From Kuschelorhynchus macadamiae (lineage: Eukaryota; Arthropoda; Insecta; Coleoptera; Curculionidae), in the NCBI GenBank assembly GCA_030620095.1, contig JAUTXW010000133.1, positions 927,001 to 991,000 of the forward strand: a stretch of 64,000 nt of DNA, written 5' to 3'. A model generated the notes under the pieces. The model worked only from the letters and a program-made list of their open reading frames with translations, did not search any database and was not told the DNA's origin. The position numbers and the translations under genes were made by a program. Of the stretch, positions 33,996 through 45,404 are shown in pieces. Positions within the stretch are counted from its first letter, which is position 1. Each line of letters starts with the position of its first letter.

Positions 33996-35000
33996 TATCT
34001 TTCGTTCTATAAAAACGTAAGATATTTGTTGAAGCATTTTTAAAACGATTTAATTATGCTGCCAGTATTCAATTAAACTTCTTTGTATAGATAAAAAAAC
34101 TGTCTTATCATAAAGCAGTTCTATGTTGCTTCACCTATGGCAATCGGTTAGTAAACATTCACGATGAATAATTATGATTTTATAGTTTATATTGAAGACA
34201 CTTGGAATATTTTTGACACATAGCATTTAAGAATTATTCACTTTAGAAAGTTAAAATATTATAAATCTTAAATACTGCCTTACAAGAGCTACTTTTTTAT
34301 AACAAATACTACCTTATTGAAAAGTTTTTGGATCAACATTATTCTGTTTGTACTAGTAGCTCCTCCCCTCATAATGTGGCGAATGATAAAATATTTATTT
34401 TATTATAGTTATAGCAGTAGCCTATTTTACTTATCTTATTATAAAACTTATCCACAGAAGAAACACAAATTAAAAATTTTTTAATTGTTTTAAATTTGTA
34501 CAAATATGGCACTCTTGTTCATAAAGATACTAAAAGGTTAGTTCAGGTTTAAAAGATGAAATTAAAGGCTGTAAAAAAATGTGAACCAATAGAATCACTG
34601 TAAAATTACATCAGATGTGAAATATCTAGTTGGAGCATTCGAAGCTAAAATAATGAAAAATAAAAAAACAGGGAATAAAACCTAATACACGTCGAAGTAA
34701 ATAAATCGGAGTTTTGAAAAGTGGAAGAATTGTTCCCTGGTATCTAAGAATGAAGGGAATAAAAAGACCTGGTGAGGGGGAGGTGAGCTAGAGTGGAAAG
34801 GGACTCTAAAGAGGACTTTTTCACGAATTTTTTTCGAAAATATTTCAGCAAAAATTCGTGAGCGAGAAAAAATTTTTAGTTAATAATTCGGGTACATGGG
34901 AAATTCATACAAGATGAAAAAAAAAAGCATTAATAGTGACGTTTTGGTAGTACATCAAAATAATAGTAGATATAAAATTGCTATTATCGTTTATCATTAT
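33996..35000. other. AT-rich DNA, no gene seen
   Basis: No motif recognised apart from short A/T runs. Confidence 0.5.
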
Positions 35001-35063
35001 GGGTGGTCCAGACGCAACGACTTATCTAACGACTTGTCGAAACAAATAAGTCGTTTCAACTAA
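35001..35063. repeat. Harbinger-like terminal end
   Basis: GGGTGGTCCAGACGCAACGA at 35001 resembles the GG(G/C)-starting termini of PIF/Harbinger elements. It contains an inner inverted pair AACGACTTAT / ATAAGTCGTT. The matching right end was not found. About 0.9 kb downstream lies Harbinger-like coding text. Confidence 0.35.
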
Positions 35064-35867
35064 AAACGGAGCGTGTGGAAAACAAAATTTAAGTTTTATA
35101 TGACTAAAATCATTAGATAAGTAAACAAGGTAGATTATTCTATTGTCTACATATTATGTCTAAATAATTCTTCAAAACAAATATACATTATGTTTATTAT
35201 ATTTTTCTTAAAAAAAAAAACAAATTACTGAGTTTAGTACAATTAAATAGTAATACATGTGTACAATAAAATTTATATCATCATTCTAAGATATTTCTAA
35301 GCCACTAAAAATGATGGATCGTCCTATGAGGTCCTAATCTTTCCAAACCTGTAAATTATAAAGAGCCAAATGATTATATTTAAACTATTATTATCAAAAG
35401 TTACAACTTTAGTACAATAATGTAACGATACATATTTCAAGGAAGCTATATTTGTTATTATATATTGTGGATTTCAAATCACTAAAAGTAGTGGAAAATT
35501 AGGTAAAACTCATTTTTTAGAACACTTATATCTACCGGTAAAACTTGGTTTTTCCCAAAGAAGAGATAAAATTCCGATTTTAGTATAATAATTTATTCAG
35601 AAATGTACAGAAGGAGCTCTTTTCTTTTATTTTTGATTCATTCGAAATTACTAAGATTGGTGGAATTGACATATTCTTAATTTTAATTATATATCTCGGT
35701 AAATGAAGGTATGTAACTTAAAACAAGAGGGTAATTAAATCTATAAAGCTATGGAATTTTGTGTGTATTTTGTGCCTGTCAAATGACTATAAATAATCTT
35801 TCAGATCAAACCAATCAAAAAAGCTCCGAGCTAGAAATAGCAGAAATATACTTATAAGTTATTTAAA
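35064..35867. other. AT-rich DNA, no gene seen
   Basis: Lies between the Harbinger-like end and the following remnant ORFs; no motif read. Confidence 0.4.
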
Positions 35868-36220
35868 ATGGAAAAATTTGAAAAATATAGTTTATGTGGA
35901 TATTGCAAAGAAGTGGGCCATATTAAAATGTGTCATCGTTATCTGAAATATTTTACTGATCTAATTGAAAATTGTCACATTCAGATCATGGAAGACAATT
36001 CGTTTAGAAGAATACAGACCGTGTTGCTGATGATTTCGCCGAGTTCTCCAGGATGTCTATGCGGAAAGTATATCAATTGGTGGGAAAATATTATATTTAC
36101 TTCATAAAACACCGACACCTATTAAGGGCCAGTTCTTCAAACACTGCAAGTCTTAATTATTTACCATTACAAAGAGAAGAAGTCGAGGAGTTCATGGAAT
36201 ATTTCAATTCGCTTTTATAA
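35868..36220 (+). pseudogene. Possible Harbinger-type transposase remnant
   Basis: Two overlapping frames are used. The first, from 35868, reads MEKFEKYSLCGYCKEVGHIK and holds C-x2-C-x4-H-x3-C, close to but not equal to a CCHC knuckle. The second, 36008-36220, is 70 codons long and reads KNTDRVADDFAEFSRMSMRK and onward to FMEYFNSLL. The DDF-EF-RMS phrase resembles the N-terminal part of Harbinger nucleases (DF..F.RM...F..L). The catalytic domain is missing. The call leans on the Harbinger-like terminus upstream. Confidence 0.33.
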
Positions 36221-36719
36221 AGTATTATTTCTTAAGTATCTACTTAGATAAAATTCAAGTCTACCTACATAAGTATATCTTTTTGTTATTTTGAAAATCT
36301 ACTTAAAATAAATAATTAGGAGAAAAATGTATTAATTTATTATAAGGATGTGACATATTCTCACAATTATTATTATTAAGAAAGTCGTATCGCTAAGCGT
36401 TGACATTTCATGATATGTCAAAAACTTTCCCCTTATTAATTTCAGTCAGGTCGACGAAAATTTCCGGAAATTTTGTTGGTTGCTATGATAACGAGTTAGA
36501 ATAACAATATCCAATTGGTTACAAAATGGCGGTATGAAATTTTCTATAAAAATTGTTTCATGCATTTCTTACGTGGGACCAATATTTTCAGAGATATGGG
36601 TCGGGAAGTTAACACTTGTTCAAAAAATTGTGATTTATTGAAAACTAATTATTACACGGCACACTTAATGAATATTTATTGTGAATTTTAACAGTAGTAA
36701 TAGAAATAATGCAATATTA
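36221..36719. other. No gene seen
   Basis: AT-rich; an AAAATGGCGG block at 36525 resembles the GATGGCGG repeat family, but its context does not match. Confidence 0.45.
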
Positions 36720-37430
36720 ACAAACAATCATGCTCCCAAGATCGTATTAATCAAAGCATCATCTCGTCAGGATTGTCGATGTTTTCGGATGGGGAATTGT
36801 AGATAACGTTGCATATGTCTTTAAGGCTGCTGTTCCTGCGAAACAATTTGACAATCAATGACTTTTGACTTTTTTTTCTTTTCGGAAGATGGAGAATAAA
36901 GTGTCACACCCACTAAACCGATGGATGGATAGGATGCTTTCAGCAAAATCAAGTTTTCGCAACTACAAGTTAGTAGGTTCTGGTTTCCACTTTTTCCCTA
37001 GTTTGACGAACAGACTGTTACTGTCAGCAAGACCAAATCTACGTCATCGCCTAAGACACCTATATTTTCGCTGAATGCAGTTCTTCCTACCCTACAACGC
37101 ACACTCATTTGTATCAGCATCAGTCTTAGCTTGTCTCACTTCAATTCCTTCAGTTATCTTTTTTTTGAGACAGCATACTAATGAACTTGGCCTTGTTCTT
37201 CTCATTATCAAGAAACTGTTCTTGTTGAACCATCGTTTTTATTCGTTGAAAACAATGTCAACTGACATCTTTGCGGGTCTCACAAACACAGCCGTGTTGC
37301 TCTCACCGTATTTTCTCTTCATGAAAGTTAAATTACTGGCTGAACTTTTGCCCTATCACTTTCATAATTGTATTATTTCCTTCTTCCAGGGTTCTGTCGC
37401 AATTCACATCGCAGTTTGCGTCATCTCTGG
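36720..37430 (-). pseudogene. Fragment of an unnamed insect transposon ORF
   Basis: In several frames the minus strand reads VQQEQFLDNEKNKAKFISML near 37225-37165, ITEGIEVRQAKTDADTN near 37155-37105, RTAFSENIGVLGDDVDLVLL near 37085-37025, KLGKKWKPEPT near 37000-36965 and LFRRNSSLKDICNVIYN near 36850-36800. The order (FL.N..NK..FI.ML, DAD, GDDVDLLVLL) matches a multi-copy arthropod protein that I know only as uncharacterised. Stops throughout. Confidence 0.4.
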
Positions 37431-38030
37431 CCAGTGATACTAGTACAGGGGATTCTGGAAAAAGAGGGTGCTGAACAATTTGAATTGCCGTGACACAGGG
37501 TACATAAAGCAATAAAAATGAAATAAATAAAATTTAAAATGAAAGAACGAAAAAGCAAAAATTTAATAAATAATAAATAAAAGTTCTGAGGTTTAAAACT
37601 TTCAAGGCTCATAAGTCCTAAACTATTGGTTGTAGTTAAAAAAGTCAAGTGACTATTTTTGTAGCTTTGCCATCAATTTTTATATATGGAATTTTTCGCT
37701 ACGAATAACTATTTTCGAGATATAACACTGAAAAATCCCTTTTAGAGTCCCCCCTTCACTTCACTTGAGCTCACCTTCCACCCTTACACTTAGGACTTTT
37801 TATTTTCTTCATTTTTAGGGACAACTGTACTAATGTTCAAAAACTCGGGATTTTTTCTCTCGATTGGATTTTTGTATCTAAATTCACTGAGCTACAAAGT
37901 GATTTTGGAGATATTCAGCTAAAAGAGCTTAAAAGTTTTAGACTTATTTTGTATAACGTACCCTTGCAGTTTTGCAGTTCTCTTTGAAATATTTGAATTT
38001 AAATTCATTTTACACAAATATGTGTGTCAA
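37431..38030. other. No gene seen
   Basis: AT-rich DNA leading into the dispersed repeat. No coding text recognised. Confidence 0.45.
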
Positions 38031-39300
38031 GCTTGCAAACAAAATACCGGCTAACATTTTTAATTGTTTCCCTCGTAAAAGTATTGTAATCGCGAAAAAT
38101 ATCACCCTCCAGGTTTTTACAGATCTTCACGTTTTATGGTCCCTAAATGCCAAAAAACATGTTTTCTCAGTCGGTCTGTCTGTTGGTTTGTCTATACGCG
38201 GCATAGCTCAAAAACCATTTATCCGAATAACTTAAAATTTTGGCCAAAAATCATAGTTCATAGGAGGATAAAATAGTTACATGGAATAAATCCAATATGA
38301 CGGTTTAGTGAAATGTTAAAAAAATTATTACTAAAAAACTGCTTGTCCGATTTACCTAAAATTTTGCACAAATGAAGTATTACGCAGAAATTAACTGGTA
38401 AAATATTGCACAAAAATAGTGGATTAATGAGAAATCAACTGGTAAAATTTTGGTACAAGATGGCGAAACAAAAGGTGGCCCATTGAAATGTTACTAAAAA
38501 GCTACTTATCCAATTTTTCAACGAATTCAAGAAGACGCAACAAAATGCCGGCCAAATAAAATGTTTGTAATCGTGAAAAAAAATCCCTCTCCAAAGTTTT
38601 ATATAGCTTCAAGTTTTAGCGTTTCTAGATGCCAAAAACCTGTTTTCTCAATGGTCTGTCTCTCAGTTTGCGGCATAGCTAAAAACAACTTACCCTATTA
38701 AATTCACATTTTGGTAAAACATTAAATGTCTTGTGGGGATGACCTGGTAACATTTTGGTAAATATCCAATACTACCGAACAAAAAGGCGGCCTGGTAATA
38801 ATATCTTAAAAAAATTATCACTAAAAAATGTAATTATCCAAATTACCTCAAATTTTGCGGAAAATATAAACGAACTAATAAAATATTTGTAAAATCAGCC
38901 TGAAAAAACTACTTATTAGACTAATTCAAATTTTGTGCAAGCATTAAATATAATAGAGAGGTAAACTGGTCAAATTGTGGAATGAATTCAAAATGACGGA
39001 ACAAAATAACCAACCTAACCTAACTTGACCTAACCTAATAAAATGTTTAAAAAATCAACGTAGATTTGTTTTTATTCAACTGACTTCAAATTTTTCACAA
39101 AAGTTAAATGTGATATAGGAATAAACTGGTAGGAATTTATTATGACGGAATTAAATGGTGGTTTCAAAAAAAAATCTGTATAAAAACTACTTATTCAATT
39201 TATTTTAAATAACTTCCAAAAAACATCTGTGGCATAGGTAGAAACTGGTGCGGTATTGATAGGAATTCAAGATGGTGGAACAAAATGGTGCCATTAAAAA
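38031..39300 (+). repeat. Tandem modules of the GTCTGTC/GATGGCGG dispersed repeat
   Basis: A long unit with the order TGTAATCGCGAAAAATATCA, CAGATCTTCACG, CCCTAAATGCCAAAAAACAT, GGTCTGTCTGT, GCGGCATAGCT starts near 38085 and again near 38568, about 485 bases apart. Shorter sub-units built on ACTGGTAAAATTTTGGTAC and AAGATGGCGGAACAAAATGG-like text recur near 38460, 38765, 38992, 39142 and 39270. Related copies occur at 22860, 57715 and 60985-61820. Confidence 0.68.
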
Positions 39301-39911
39301 TGTTTAGAAAGATATTATATATACATGTATTACTAAATGATTATGTGTTCGGAAAATGCGTCAGTATACTCAGACATATGATTCTACTCGGTAAAATAAA
39401 GTTTGTAAGTTATGTAACAAAAATTCCAATTATCAATATTTTCCGAGTTACAGCCTTTGAAACTTCAATTTTTTTCTTTGTATTTGACATACATCGTTTA
39501 TTAACCAATCAAGTTGTAATTTGACGCAGGAATTCCGCTTGGTTATCTCTATCATTTTGGTATAAAACTCTTTTCACACTGTGCTACTAGAGGCCACTTT
39601 ACCTGAAACCCAAATTTTATTTTTCGCAGATTTTTTTTGTTTTGGAAAATTTTGCAAAAACGAACATGTTAGTTTAAAAACATTAAATATCAAGCAAAAC
39701 AGGTCCTCTTCATACGCTAAACATCATCGTTTAGTCACAAATTAGATTGTATTATCCTAAAACTGTTTTTCTGACCAAAATCAAGTTATTTTGCTTCAAA
39801 TTTAATTCAATTTGACAAATTGACATAGTAAAAAGATATTGTTTTATTTATTCTAACTGGCTACTATTTTTATCACTAAATAAGCAGTTTAAACAAGGAA
39901 TTCAATCATAC
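39301..39911. other. No gene seen
   Basis: AT-rich DNA between the repeat array and a mariner remnant. Confidence 0.45.
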
Positions 39912-40470
39912 TACGTTTTCAAAATGTTCTCCGTTAATTTCTATACATTAAACGGAGTTTTGTACACAATAGCCTTTAAATGTCCCCAGAAAAAAAAGCC
40001 AATTAGATTAATATCGGGCGAGCGAGTTGCCTAAAGTATTTATCCATCTCGTCCTATCTATCTGTCATAAAATGTCTGGTAAAAATATCTTCGCATGACT
40101 AGATTAAAATGAGGTGTAGCACCGTCTTGCAGGAGCCGCATGTTCCGTCTTGTTTATAGGGAATAAAGGACATTAGTCATTAATTGTGGAAGACCATTCT
40201 GAAGAAAATAAAGGCCCACACGTTCAATGAAAATCGGCGCTGATGTTACCGCTCCGAAATCGCATGTGGATTTTCATGAATGCAGTAATGGGTATTGCGA
40301 AAATTGATAGAACCATCACGTGTGAAGCGAATGTAGCTTCGTCGGTAAATAATATGATATTAATTAATTGATTACTGTGCTCATATTTTCCTAAAATCTA
40401 ATTGCACATTTTCAATCGCAATTGTTCATCGCGTTTGTCTATTGCAATGAAATTCGTGAAAAAATCACCC
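39912..40470 (-). pseudogene. Mariner transposase remnant
   Basis: The minus strand reads FTDEATFAS near 40355-40330 (first Asp), text equal to FSADFHWTCGPLFSSEWSST near 40240-40190 in another frame, ARRCYTSF near 40130-40110 (in place of QDGAPPHF), and at the end EINGEHFENVV at 39945-39913. The last phrase equals the usual CIEVNGGHFEHLL terminus of the DD41D-type group. Heavily broken. Confidence 0.52.
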
Positions 40471-41439
40471 TCACAGAGTGATTTATAGGGTTTTACAATT
40501 TAAGTGATATTAAGAGATAAAAATAAATAAAATAAATAATAAAAATAAAATAAAATATATTAACGGAATATCCATTTAATTAAATTAAATTAAAAATAAA
40601 CACAAGAGGGAAATACTATGTAAAAATATAAAATATATATCAAAGATGTGAAATGTGAATCATTTTATCAATCTGTGAACATCTGGCCAAATGTTATAAG
40701 GCAAATATCTAGATATAAAAATTAAATTAAATAGTACACAGAGAAGTCAAAAATTCATGAATTTTTGAACACATTGCCGCAAAGAAAATTATAAAAATAT
40801 AAAAGCTTTCGCCAAGGCTGTTTTACAAAAAAAATAGGGTATTTACATTTCTTTCTGCTACCTAATGTAAAATCTATAAATACAAATTTAAGAATTAAGT
40901 CCTCGAAGTCTTACAGGAAGAAAGTCCAAAACCATTGTAGAACTCTTGGTTTATGTACCCCAAAAATGTCATCCTAAACTTGAAACTATATCTTGAAACC
41001 CTACAAACGATTGGTCGTCTTAAAATTAACTCGGCACGGAATTTGGAAAAAAAAATTATTTACAACAAAACTATTCGGAGACATTGCCTTACCTCTAGTC
41101 ATCTAGAGGCGTCCTTCGATGTCACCGGTCACCAACAAAAGGAATTTCTAGGTATCTAGAATGGGCTTAAAGTAATGAAGAACTATCAGCAAAATGTCCA
41201 TTTAACATTCCATATAAAGCAAACATAAAGGAAAGCAGCTTTGATAAATGATAAAGGAAGAGCTATGTAAGCTGAAACTTAATTAATGTTAAAAATGTTA
41301 AAAATCCAAGTGGTAGAGGATGGTGATGAAACAGTCTTTAAAAATCAGTAGCTAGATAACTAGCCAAATTTTGTAATTGTCTCAGTGTTACTATAAACTA
41401 AATAATTCTAAGTAACTTTGCAAATGTTATAAACAGTTT
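40471..41439. other. AT-rich DNA, no gene seen
   Basis: Includes A/T-only runs such as 40520-40600. No coding or repeat structure recognised. Confidence 0.5.
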
Positions 41440-42200
41440 TCAATTTTCAGAACGAATCCCGATATCACGAGCAATTTTGCTAAAATAAAAAACTATTTTC
41501 TCTTCCATTTCACGTCAGCCTTAAAAATGGTTTAATAAGTAAATACTTAGTAATAAAATATCGCCAACATGTACGTTTGGCATTTCAACAAAGATTATAC
41601 GCCTTCGCTTAGCAGATTAGCTTCAGCCTGTCTTCGTGGAAAACAAGTTGCCTCAATTAATTCTTGTGAATTAATTTTCAATATTACATACCCATACATA
41701 CTTAAACATAGCTTAATAAATGAATCTCTTAACTATCCAAGAAATGGATAGACGTCATAATTCTAAATGTATGATCGTATATTCCATTTGGCGAGGTCTA
41801 CGAATTGTTATGTATAAAAGAAATAATTTACCTCTATATTTTTCTAGAAGGAAAAAGGATCCTGTTAAAATATTGTCAACATATTTGCTTCCCGTTTCAG
41901 CAAAGCTTCCTGAAAAGCATGGATGCCTCAATTAGTTAATGTGAAATAATGTGTAACACATTTTTGCCCACAGAGAGAAAAAATAATTTAATAACTTAGT
42001 TTTCCACGTCAGAAAATTTATGAAAAGGTGTGTTTTGAAATTTTATTCACTAAATGCGAATAACTGTGGATTTAATATACCTACACCTAATATTTGTTCG
42101 TCGAAATTTAATTAGGCACATACAATGACCGTGATTGTTTGTGTTAAATAAATTTAAATAAATATTTGTAAGGGGTAGATTTAATTGAAGTTAAAAAATC
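41440..42200 (+). repeat. Dispersed repeat Y, copy 1
   Basis: Diverged but collinear with 47500-48055. Shared blocks include GATAGACGTCATAATTCTAA, TTACCTCTATATTTTTCTA, CCTCAATTAGTTAATGTGAA, TTTGCCCACAGAGAGAAA and ACAATGACCGTGATTGTTTG. The offset is about 5.9 kb. Within a copy the CCTCAATTA...GCCCA segment itself occurs twice (about 41652 and 41927). Confidence 0.68.
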
Positions 42201-43588
42201 AATTTTATTTCATAGGCGTTCAAAGAGAACTGACGACAAAATGCATTTTAGTTATATTTATAAGTTCAGTAATGATTATGTTGCATGAGAACGAAAAGAT
42301 AAGAGTTTAAGAATTGCAAGTGCATAAATGCAGAATTGCATTTCTCATGGGAACGTAACTCCTCCCCTTAGTTGAAAGCACGTTCTTAAAGACGTGTTTT
42401 CAAAAATTGCCAAACATTTTAAAGAGTATTAATAATTTAGAAAATTCTGTTATTTTCTTCAATATCTAAAGTAAGTTTTTTGTATATGAAAAATATATTA
42501 ATTGTTGAAATGAGTATGTAAAGTAAAATTGTTCAAAAACTGGTTTTCTTTACATAAATCGTTGTTGTAAATTTCTTCTAAGGTTTTCTTCTGGTTTTCC
42601 AATTTGGAATCTATTTCTGTAGTAGTTTTTAGGTTTACGTAAATCCGTACTAGGAGGGCTGTAGAATGAATTTTGGTTTTCTGTAATCAGGCTTAGATTA
42701 AGGGTAGGTAGATTAATTCCATTAAATGTTAATTGGCTTGATATGTATGTTTCAAGGGTAATTGACTTTATTCGTACTCTACATCCGGGGGATGACTCAA
42801 GAAGATAGGAACCATATAGGGGTATGTTTCAAATGGGTGGCAAAACGTAATATTTGGGTGATGTTTAATAAGTTGGACAGCGCAGGAGGGGCACTTCGAC
42901 AAACGTGGAGTGGGCTTCTTTACACAAATATTTCTGTGGTTAGATTTCGTGACATCTTTGATACATATGGGCATATTTTGTATCGCCTAATGCTAGGTAG
43001 GGTTTATAAGGAATATTTACAACAAACGGTCGATTATTAGGTATTGGTAAAGGAAATTACCTAAAATACTGATATATCTCCGATTCCACAAGAGGAAGTT
43101 GAAATATAAATACAATATTAAAGTTTTTTAAGAAACTTGTTTCTTCTTGTCTTAACTTCTTTGATCTTGGATGAATCAAATAAATATTAAAACTCGATAC
43201 TTTCGTTCAAACCGGAAAACGACACAATTGTCGAAATTTTACACTTCTGGCTAAATTGGAAAATGATGTCGTCTAATAGATTTTAAAGGGTAGATTGTGT
43301 TCACAGTGTGCCTGTTTGGCGGATAAAGGGCTATTAGTGGCACAAAATAACACATTTGAGCCGTCATTTTCTCGGAAAGAGTTGAAGTTTGCTATAGGAT
43401 ATGTCACAAAAAAATGTGTGTATAATCAATCAAAAATAAGTGTATGACGTCAGAATTTTTTTACGCGGATGATGTAATAATCAAATTGGTATTATCAAAA
43501 TATTCGGAGACAAAAAAAACAATTGGACGGGTAAAATATTTAATTTAATTTATAATTAGAAAAATAGAATAGAATCTCTGAGACATAT
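42201..43588. other. No gene recognised
   Basis: A 92-codon open frame at 42762-43040 (AALL-free, Trp/Arg-bearing text, KWVAKRNIWVMFNK) overlaps an opposite-strand frame. Neither resembles a known family, and codon use does not decide. Confidence 0.35.
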
Positions 43589-43600
43589 CAAGACGACGAT

Positions 43601-44290
43601 ATGTATTTGCTCGGAGATTTTAACTTACCAAATGCCTTTTGGCCTAACATGGGCGTTTTCCATAGTCTATTCCAAATCAACACCATTGTTAACCATCGGG
43701 GCTCAATACTGGATTTGGTTTTCTCACACAGCCTTGATAATGTTATATTGCGTACTGAAGATTCCCTCATCCCTCCAGATGACTACCACCCATCCTTGAC
43801 TCTTCACATCAAATACTCAATCGATGATTTTAATTCCGTCTCTTCACAGCTTGACTCTTATTACTACGACTTCAAATCTGTTAACTATAATGCCTTAAAT
43901 TACCTTGGATTTGTCGATTGGGATCTACTACTTGACTCCTTACCTCCTAGAAAGCATAATTAATGTTTTCTATGCTGTACTGTATGCCACGATCGATGTA
44001 CTGGTTCCAAAAAAGAAAATATCAAGCAGAAGGTTCCTAAGATGGTTTTCAACATACTTGAAAAGCTTGTTGTTTCGAAAGAAGATCGCGCATGGTAAGT
44101 GGAAGAGAAGCGGTTTGCCTCAGGATTATGCCCAGTTTTCTGATCTCCGTGCTCAGTGCAAAAGAACATCACGAGACTATTATGTGGACTTCTTTACGAG
44201 TCCGAATCATCGCTTCTAACCCATAATAATATCAAAAAATTTGAAACTTTGTTAACACTGAACGTAAGGATAACGAGCTGCCTCCCCAAG
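43601..44290 (+). pseudogene. LINE: endonuclease C-terminal part and linker
   Basis: MYLLGDFNLPNAFWPNMGVF carries GDFN, a metal-site Asn/Asp motif of apurinic endonucleases. It is followed by NHRGSILDLVFSHSLDNVIL and PDDYHPSLTLHI, which match the LDLV and (S)DH terminal motifs. After a frameshift near 43950, the linker reads RFLRWFSTYLKSLLFRKKIA and continues to RKDNELPPQVS near 44290, where the nested LINE starts. Family order is standard for Jockey/CR1-type ORF2. Confidence 0.72.
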
Positions 44291-44296
44291 TGTCTT

Positions 44297-45395
44297 TGAT
44301 TTGATTTGATTTTTATTGGTAAAGTTTACAATAAATATGTTTTTACAAGTCATGCGGAAATACAATTATTAGTTTAACTATTAATACTGATATATAGCAG
44401 GTATAAATAATAAAATTCAAAAGAACACAAGTAGGTGTTTTAAATGTTAAAATTGAACACTAAAATTAATTAAAACATTAAAATGACATTATAAGGAACA
44501 CAACTCTACAGCTACAATTAAGATAATAAACAAAAAAGTCTAGTCTAGTTAAAAACTTTTCAGAGTAAACAAAGCAAAGTTAAAATGATTATATACAACA
44601 AACTATGTCAAAGGACCAGATCGACAAGCCTACTGTTAAGATACTCCTCTGCTGAATAAAAACATTTACGAATTCGAAAGTATTTTATTGTATTTTTAAA
44701 TTTAGCCATTTCAACTCTTTGATCTCACTTGGGAGAACATTAAAAAAGTAGACACCATAATGGTCTGTACCCCTTCTGGTTCGGACAGGTCTGTGAAAAT
44801 CGGGCACTAAACTGCTGTTGTTTCTGGTGGAGTAGCTATGATAATGATTTTACGCTGCAAAAGATGGGGCAATGTCAGGATGCCAAGCATTTTAAAACCA
44901 CTACTACAGCATTAGCGATATCATAAACCCAATATGACACGCACTCATCTTCTCTGTAGACCGAATATGTGTTTTGCATGAGCTGAGTGACCTCAGTTGA
45001 GTATTGAGTATGACATAATGGATGAGAAGTAACCGTAGTATGCCAACATCACCGTTGATAGTGAAACCATTTTAGTCAGATTTCTTATAAGGAAAATCAC
45101 CTTTGACAGCTTGTTACTCAACTCGACAACATGCTCCTCCCATGCCAAGAGTCACACTCAGAAATTTTGCATGAGAGTCATGCTGAAACTTTATGTTCCC
45201 TGCTCTTAGGGAAAAGTTAACATTGTTTGTTTTGCTATTATTAAGGCTCAGGTAATTTGCAAGAAACCACTGCTGAATTGCTGAACGGGCTGTATCTATT
45301 ACAGGCAGAATAGGGGTGTTTGGATGTATCTAATAAGGTTTGTAGTGTCATCGGCAAATAAAATTATGTTAGCATTTTATCGATGATATTATAAT
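44297..45395 (-). pseudogene. Nested LINE 3' fragment, 5' truncated
   Basis: The minus strand starts at its truncated 5' side (about 45395). It reads PVIDTARSAIQQWFLANYLS near 45310-45245, LNNSKTNNVNFSLRAG near 45245-45200, HAKFLSVTLG near 45170-45140, and PVRTRRGTDHYGVYFFNVLP near 44790-44735. These are the thumb and C-terminal blocks of a Jockey/CR1-type ORF2. Its 3' tail is a run of AAATC units, seen here as TTTGATTTGATTTGATTT at 44301-44318. It is nested in the plus-strand LINE. Broken by shifts. Confidence 0.65.
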
Positions 45396-45404
45396 GGTAA
45401 AACG

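Noticed and set aside
36865..37437. Two plus-strand frames including a 120-codon hydrophobic one
   Set aside because: The minus strand carries readable transposon blocks here; the plus frames are their shadows.
40953..41159. 68-codon frame
   Set aside because: AT-rich chance frame without recognisable motif.
42762..43040. 92-codon frame with Trp-rich text
   Set aside because: No family match, no splice context and an overlapping opposite frame; insufficient to call a gene.
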